Position numbers and translations under genes: made by a program. Below are positions 1 through 7,265 of a stretch of DNA of 7,265 bases, one piece after another. The DNA lies in assembly GCA_029858755.1 (NCBI GenBank), contig JAOUEK010000092.1, positions 1 to 7,265 of the forward strand, read 5' to 3'. The notes under the pieces are model-generated. The model did no database searches, was not told the origin of the DNA, and saw nothing but the letters and a program-made list of their open reading frames with translations. Origin of the DNA: Thermoleophilia bacterium. GTDB taxonomy: Bacteria; Actinomycetota; Thermoleophilia; Gaiellales; Gaiellaceae. Within the stretch, counting starts at the first letter, position 1. Each line of letters begins with the position of its first letter.

Positions 1-1409
1 TTGGCCACGATGCGGGATGCGAGATCGCGAGCGTCTTCATCCGAGAGCTCGAGGTCGGGCCGCGCCAGCGTGCCCGCGAGACCGGTGATCGCGGCGAGCG
101 GGCCGCGCAGGTCGTGTGAGACGGCTCGCAGGAACACGTTCTTGATCTCATCGGCCTCGCGCAAGCGGTCGGCGGCGCCCTCGGCCTCGGCCACCCGTGC
201 CTCAGCCTCCTTGCGACTCGTGATGTCGGTCATCACGCCTTGCCAGTAAGCCGGCTCTCCGTCGGAACGGCGCACGAGCGTCGCGATGTCGTGGAACCAC
301 ACGACTCGCCCGTCTCGCGCGATCATGCGGTACTCGACCTCGAAGGGCTCGCCGCTCACCTCGGTTCGCTGGTTCTCGGCGATCACGGCCTCGACGTCGT
401 CGGGGTGGATCGAGCGTAGCCAGATCCCCGGATCCGCCGTCCATTCCTCGGGGGTGATTCCGAGCATGTCGACGACGCGGGCATTGATGTAGACGACCTG
501 CAGACCCTGGTCGCCGACGTTCTCGGAGTAGACGATGGCCGGGAGCTGCTCGACCAGCGTGCGGTAGCGCTGCTCGGCCTCGGCGATGCGCTCGTCGTCT
601 GCGCGGCGGGCGGTCACGTCGGTCATCGTGCCCTGCCAGAACAGGGGCGAGCCGTCGTCTGCGCGGATCAGCACGGCCTCGTCGTGTATCCACACGATCC
701 GGCCGTCGGCGGCCACCAAGCGGTAGTCGGAGACGAAGGCACGCTCGCCGTGCTGGACTCGCCGGTACTCCGCTCGCACACGGTCGATGTCGTCGGGGTG
801 GAACTGCTTGACCCATGCGGTGGGGTCGGCCACCCACTCCTCGGGTGTGAACCCGAGCACGTCGAGCACCTGCGGGCTGACGTAGAGCATCGAGCCGGGC
901 GCTCCGAACGAGATGGCGTCGGCCTCGTCGACGTCGGTTGGATCGGCCGTTTCGAGGTACACGATCGCGGGGAGTCGTTCGATCACCTTGCGGAAGCGGT
1001 CATCCGCATCGGCGCGCGCCATACGGTCGGCACGATCGGCCGTGATGTCGACGAACGTCCCACGCAGCACCGTCATGGCACCGGCCTCGACGGCCCTCGC
1101 GGACGTCCGGATCCACAGGGCGTCGCCGTCCCCGTTCGTGAACCGATGCTCGAGGTCCAGCGTTGCACCAGCACCGCCCGCGCCGGCGGCGAGCAGGCCG
1201 GCCGTCAGCTCGGGCCTGTCGTCGTCCGGCACGTGCTCACTGAAGGCCCCCGGGTCCGAGAGCCAGACCGAGGCGGGTCGTCCCAGCACCCGTTCAGCGG
1301 CGTCGCTCATGTACCGGAACGCGAGCGAGCGGGCGTCGGCTTCCCACACGACGACGTCGACGTCGCGGAGCAGGGCATCCAACCCGTTCTCGTCTCCGGT
1401 CGTCGTCAC
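1..1409 (-). CDS. Triple-PAS soluble sensor histidine kinase, 3' end cut off by the window edge
   Basis: This gene codes for a sensor kinase that should autophosphorylate a histidine and pass the phosphate to a response regulator not seen here. The 469 visible residues hold PAS1 (about 10–125, divergent), PAS2 (about 140–269) and PAS3 (about 283–400). A short Ala/Glu-rich helical linker (about 398–422) leads into HisKA, with the H-box FLRAVSHDLRGPL and likely phospho-acceptor His432 (codon 114–116). The HATPase domain must lie beyond base 1. No signal peptide or membrane segment is visible, so it is probably cytosolic, and its ligand is unknown. No LOV cysteine motif or haem-type PAS signature stands out. 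The GTG start at 1407–1409 has a GGAGG seven bases upstream, and no in-frame start lies between it and the ggt stop 45 nt upstream. PAS2 and PAS3 look like a tandem duplication. The histidine kinase class is clear; a fused receiver domain further on cannot be excluded. Confidence 0.93.
   Translation of the reverse strand, partial: MTTTGDENGLDALLRDVDVVVWEADARSLAFRYMSDAAERVLGRPASVWLSDPGAFSEHVPDDDRPELTAGLLAAGAGGAGATLDLEHRFTNGDGDALWIRTSARAVEAGAMTVLRGTFVDITADRADRMARADADDRFRKVIERLPAIVYLETADPTDVDEADAISFGAPGSMLYVSPQVLDVLGFTPEEWVADPTAWVKQFHPDDIDRVRAEYRRVQHGERAFVSDYRLVAADGRIVWIHDEAVLIRADDGSPLFWQGTMTDVTARRADDERIAEAEQRYRTLVEQLPAIVYSENVGDQGLQVVYINARVVDMLGITPEEWTADPGIWLRSIHPDDVEAVIAENQRTEVSGEPFEVEYRMIARDGRVVWFHDIATLVRRSDGEPAYWQGVMTDITSRKEAEARVAEAEGAADRLREADEIKNVFLRAVSHDLRGPLAAITGLAGTLARPDLELSDEDARDLASRIVA
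210..977 (-). repeat. Tandem PAS-domain duplication inside the histidine kinase
   Basis: Residues 145–269 and 288–400 of the kinase are two copies of one module. Each begins with LPAIVY, passes through LG(F/I)TPEEW, HPDD, DGR(I/V)VW and HD, and ends with WQG-MTD-T-R. A hand alignment of residues 176–269 against 307–400 needs no gap, has an offset of 131 codons and gives 47 identities in 94 positions. The first copy carries 12 extra, partly acidic residues between LPAIVY and YVSPQ. The DNA is also partly conserved: GTCGGTCATC occurs on the plus strand at 225–234 and 618–627, exactly 393 bases apart. The more distant PAS1 is not part of this close pair. Confidence 0.85.
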
Positions 1410-1416
1410 GTGCGCT

Positions 1417-1421
1417 CCTCC
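1417..1421 (-). promoter_or_regulatory. Ribosome binding site of the histidine kinase gene
   Basis: The minus strand reads GGAGG here, seven bases before the GTG at 1407–1409. It is the best Shine-Dalgarno match in the window. It fixes the GTG as the start, because the only nearby ATG (1421–1423) overlaps this site and is out of frame. Confidence 0.75.
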
Positions 1422-1454
1422 ATCCGCGCCTGCGGCCTTCGTGAGGCGGTCAGA

Positions 1455-3032
1455 TCACGACGCCATCGCCCCGCCGTCGGCGCGCGGGTCGCTGCCGGCG
1501 TCGAAGCCATCGGCCACCGCACGGACCATGTGCGAGTGCCCGACGGCTTCGTCGCGCTCACCCACCGTATCGACGCGATACCCCGCTTCCTTCAGCACTT
1601 GGACCGTGGAAGCAGGAACGTCGGACTCGGCGATCGTGATCGGCTGCTCGCCTTCGGGCGCCATGCCTCCCACGAGCCACCGGGGCGCCGCGACGGCCTC
1701 GGCAGGGCTCATGCCCAGGCGCAGGGCGCGGAGCAAGATCGTCGCGAGGATCTGTGGCTGGGCCGAACCGCCCATCGTGCCGGCGACGGCCTCGAGTCGG
1801 CCGGCCCGCTGCACCGTCACCGGCGACAAGGTGTGCGCGGGCCGGACACCGGGGCTCAGCGAGTTCGGGTGACCGGGGTCGAGCACGAATCCGGCTCCGC
1901 GGTTCTGTGCGACGACGCCGGTGTCCGGCTCCAGCAGCCCAGCCCCGAATCCCCCGTAGAGGCTCTGGATGAGGGAGACGCCACGGCCCTCGGCGTCGGC
2001 GGTGACGACGGCGATCGTGTCGCCGGAACGTCGCGCGAGGCTCGGCGGCGGCCCCGGTACCCCCGCACGAACCGCGTCGGCAACCGCTCCGAGGTGACCG
2101 TCGTCGAGCAGGGTCGATGGGTGGACCCGCATGCGCTCGGCATCGGCAAGGTGACGATCGCGGTCACGCGCCGACGCTCGCAACACATGGGCGATCAGGC
2201 CTGCGTCGGGTCCGACGGGATCGGGATCGAGGCGCATCCGCTCGATCACCGCCAGCGCCTCGAGCAGCACGAACCCCTGCGAGTTGGGCGGATGCACGAG
2301 CACGTCGAACTCGCCGAACCGAGCCCGAAGCGGGGTGCCGAGATCGGCGCGATGTCCGGCCATGTCGGCACCGTCGATCGGCACGCCGAGTTTCCGGAGC
2401 CCGGTCGCGAACCGCTCGCCGATCTCGCCCCCGTACCAGATCGGCGGTCCGCTGTCGGCGATCGTCTGCAGGGTCGCGCCGAGCGCCGGTTGACGGATCG
2501 CCGTGTGCACCGGCGCGGCGACCCCGTCGGGGAAGAAGACCTCCGCGAGCCCGGCGTCGGCGCGCAGTCGTTCGCCGTCTTCGGCGAGCGTGCCGGCGAG
2601 TGACGGTGAGACCGTCACCCCGCCGTGGGCATAGGCCACCGCGGCCGTGAACGCGTCGGTCCAGCCGAGCCGCGCCCCTTGGTGATGCAGGGCCTCCCAT
2701 CCGCTGACGGCCCCGGGCACGGTCACGCTGAGAGGGCCGTGCTCGGGCATGCGCCCGTCGCCGGCCGTGGCCGCGGCCGCGGGGTCGATCCCGGCGGGCG
2801 CGCGTCCGCTCGCGTTGATCGCGACGACGTCCCCCGCCGGGTGCTGCACGAGCGCGAAGAGGTCGCCGCCGACGCCGCACATGTGGGGATAGACCACGGC
2901 GAGCGTCGTCGCCGACGCCAGGGCCGCGTCGATCGCGTTCCCGCCTCGTTCGAACGAGATCGACGCGGCCTCGGTGGCGAGCACGTGCGGCGTCGCGACC
3001 GCCCACGTGCGCCCGGACGCCTGCATCTGCAT
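1455..3032 (-). CDS. Gamma-glutamyltransferase-family Ntn hydrolase, YwrD/HpxW-like
   Basis: A 525-residue member of the GGT family, which is made as a proenzyme and cuts itself before a threonine that becomes the N-terminal nucleophile. Here the cut should fall between Asp338 and Thr339 (motif SGDTIAVV; Thr codon 2016–2018), giving subunits of 338 and 187 residues. Other family marks are RGGNAIDAA (29–37), CGVGGDLF (52–59), NSQGF (250–254), QNRGAGF (376–382), RPAHTLSP (397–404), the oxyanion-hole glycines MGGS (420–423) and the C-terminal SDPRADG. The substrate is uncertain, because the residues that grip the glutamyl group in E. coli GGT are replaced (see findings). The family includes true GGTs, cephalosporin acylase-like enzymes and oxamate amidohydrolase HpxW. 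No signal peptide is seen, whereas classical GGT is exported. Start chosen: ATG at 3030–3032, 26 nt after the nei2 stop, with a second in-frame ATG two codons on. Neither has a good Shine-Dalgarno, so translation may depend on coupling to nei2. Confidence 0.92.
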   Translation of the reverse strand: MQMQASGRTWAVATPHVLATEAASISFERGGNAIDAALASATTLAVVYPHMCGVGGDLFALVQHPAGDVVAINASGRAPAGIDPAAAATAGDGRMPEHGPLSVTVPGAVSGWEALHHQGARLGWTDAFTAAVAYAHGGVTVSPSLAGTLAEDGERLRADAGLAEVFFPDGVAAPVHTAIRQPALGATLQTIADSGPPIWYGGEIGERFATGLRKLGVPIDGADMAGHRADLGTPLRARFGEFDVLVHPPNSQGFVLLEALAVIERMRLDPDPVGPDAGLIAHVLRASARDRDRHLADAERMRVHPSTLLDDGHLGAVADAVRAGVPGPPPSLARRSGDTIAVVTADAEGRGVSLIQSLYGGFGAGLLEPDTGVVAQNRGAGFVLDPGHPNSLSPGVRPAHTLSPVTVQRAGRLEAVAGTMGGSAQPQILATILLRALRLGMSPAEAVAAPRWLVGGMAPEGEQPITIAESDVPASTVQVLKEAGYRVDTVGERDEAVGHSHMVRAVADGFDAGSDPRADGGAMAS

Positions 3033-3058
3033 GGCGCCAGTCTGCCAGTCGCAGCGGC

Positions 3059-3835
3059 TCACCGCTGGCAGCCCGGGCACCACCAGACGCGCCGGGCCTG
3101 TTCGCCCTGGCGGCGTGTGACGATGCTGCCACCGCACCGTCCGCACGCGCGGCCCGCTCGGTCGTAGACGGCGAGGCCCCTGGGGATCGTCGTGCGTCGG
3201 TGCGTACCGAGGTTGGCGCGCAGCAGCCGGTGGGCCGTGCCGTAGATGCGATGCAGCAGGGCGTCGTCGATGCCTCCGAGCGTTCTGAACGGGTGGACAC
3301 CGACCGCCCACGCGACCTCGGATCGATACACGTTGCCGATGCCCGCTGCGGCGGTTTGGTCGAGCAGGGCGACGCCGATCTCGGTGTCCTGCGCGAACGC
3401 CCTGAGCCTGCGCACCACCTCGTCGAGCGGCACCTCCGCCAGGCACAGGTCCGGCCCGAGGGCGCTGAGCACCGCATGTCGTTCGACATCGGGGTCGCGG
3501 AGCAGTTCGACCACCGGAGCGGAGAAGCAGATCGCGTGCACCTTCGCCGTCTCGATCAGGGCAACCATCGCGCCGGGTGAGCGTCGCCACGGCTGATCCG
3601 GGCGATAGGTGTGCCACGAACCGGTCATGCCCATGTGGGTGTGCAGCGTGAGTCCGCCCTCGAACCGCATCAACAGGTGCTTGCCTCGGGCTTCGACGCT
3701 CATCACGCGCTCCCCCGAGGCAGGGGTCGCGGGGACGCCTCGTCGCCTCCGCGTGTCAAACCGGGTGATCGGCTCGCCGTCGAGCGCCCGACCCAGGGTC
3801 GCGGCCGCGCGATGGATCGTGTCGCCCTCCGGCAT
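3059..3835 (-). CDS. nei2: Endonuclease VIII-type DNA glycosylase/AP lyase (Nei2)
   Basis: A base-excision repair enzyme that removes oxidised pyrimidines and nicks the resulting abasic site. The 258 residues are the normal length for the Fpg/Nei family. It starts MPEGDTIH: after Met removal Pro2 is the catalytic amine and Glu3 the acid, which fixes the start. Lys52 in RGKHLL is the conserved strand lysine. LLDQ-AGIGNVY (158–170) is the helix–two-turn–helix, with Asn168 as a DNA contact. The C-terminal zinc finger is complete (Cys231, Cys234, Cys253, Cys256), and an Arg at 248 or 249 is the likely finger-tip DNA contact. The N-terminus (PEGDT), the RGKHL region and the WWCPGCQR end resemble mycobacterial Nei2 (Rv3297) as I remember it, rather than Fpg, which usually begins MPELPE. 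The gene follows lhr by 15 nt, as in mycobacteria, where the two are neighbours. Nothing is missing. The exact lesion preference cannot be read from sequence. Confidence 0.95.
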   Translation of the reverse strand: MPEGDTIHRAAATLGRALDGEPITRFDTRRRRGVPATPASGERVMSVEARGKHLLMRFEGGLTLHTHMGMTGSWHTYRPDQPWRRSPGAMVALIETAKVHAICFSAPVVELLRDPDVERHAVLSALGPDLCLAEVPLDEVVRRLRAFAQDTEIGVALLDQTAAAGIGNVYRSEVAWAVGVHPFRTLGGIDDALLHRIYGTAHRLLRANLGTHRRTTIPRGLAVYDRAGRACGRCGGSIVTRRQGEQARRVWWCPGCQR

Positions 3836-3845
3836 CGGCGATCGG

Positions 3846-3850
3846 CTCCT
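3846..3850 (-). promoter_or_regulatory. Ribosome binding site of nei2
   Basis: The minus strand reads AGGAG directly after the TGA stop of lhr (3851–3853) and 10 bases before the nei2 ATG. Stop, ribosome site and start fit within 21 bases, an arrangement that favours translational coupling of the two genes. Confidence 0.65.

Positions 3851-7265
<3,415 letters not shown>

Noticed and set aside
1421..1423. ATG as an alternative start for the kinase
   Set aside because: It is out of frame with the PAS-encoding frame and overlaps the GGAGG site used by the GTG start.
1410..1454. Possible terminator between the GGT-like gene and the kinase
   Set aside because: The 45-nt gap has no stable stem with a T-run, only a strong ribosome binding site for the next gene.
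684..2603. Open plus-strand frame of 639 codons opposite the kinase and the GGT-like gene
   Set aside because: Long antisense frames are expected opposite genes with very high third-position G+C. The product has no recognisable domain, is rich in Arg/Gly/Val/His, and spans the junction of two well-identified minus-strand genes.
1455..3617. Longer version of the GGT-like protein with about 195 extra N-terminal residues
   Set aside because: The frame is open upstream, but it would overlap most of nei2 and its extra residues resemble nothing. GGT-family similarity begins right after the ATG at 3030–3032.

Overview
The window is about 70% G+C by eye. All four genes lie on the minus strand, with no stretch over 50 bases left non-coding. 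Base composition, GTG starts and the lhr–nei2 gene pair (also adjacent in Mycobacterium tuberculosis, Rv3296–Rv3297) point to an actinomycete. The class cannot be settled from this sequence. It could be an uncultured lineage such as Acidimicrobiia or Thermoleophilia, but that is a guess.

In the direction of transcription (right to left) the layout is as follows. (1) The C-terminal three quarters of an Lhr-type superfamily 2 helicase (7265 to 3851) enters from the right edge at helicase motif V. (2) After 15 nt comes a complete Nei2/endonuclease VIII-type DNA glycosylase (3835 to 3059). (3) After 26 nt comes a complete gamma-glutamyltransferase-family Ntn hydrolase (3032 to 1455) of the short, apparently cytoplasmic type; the residues that hold a gamma-glutamyl group in classical GGT are not conserved. 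(4) After 45 nt comes a soluble sensor histidine kinase with three PAS domains (1409 to 1), which runs off the left edge inside its HisKA domain. No RNA gene, mobile element, CRISPR array or clear terminator is visible.

The first two genes make a recognisable DNA-repair pair: an Lhr helicase with its AlkZ-like C-terminal half, and a base-excision glycosylase/AP lyase. The downstream hydrolase and kinase have no evident link to DNA repair. The tight spacing and lack of terminators suggest they are co-transcribed, but the promoter must lie outside the window or inside coding sequence. I see no obviously new biological system. The points most worth a second look are the altered active site of the GGT-like enzyme, its place behind lhr–nei2, and the recently duplicated PAS modules of the kinase.
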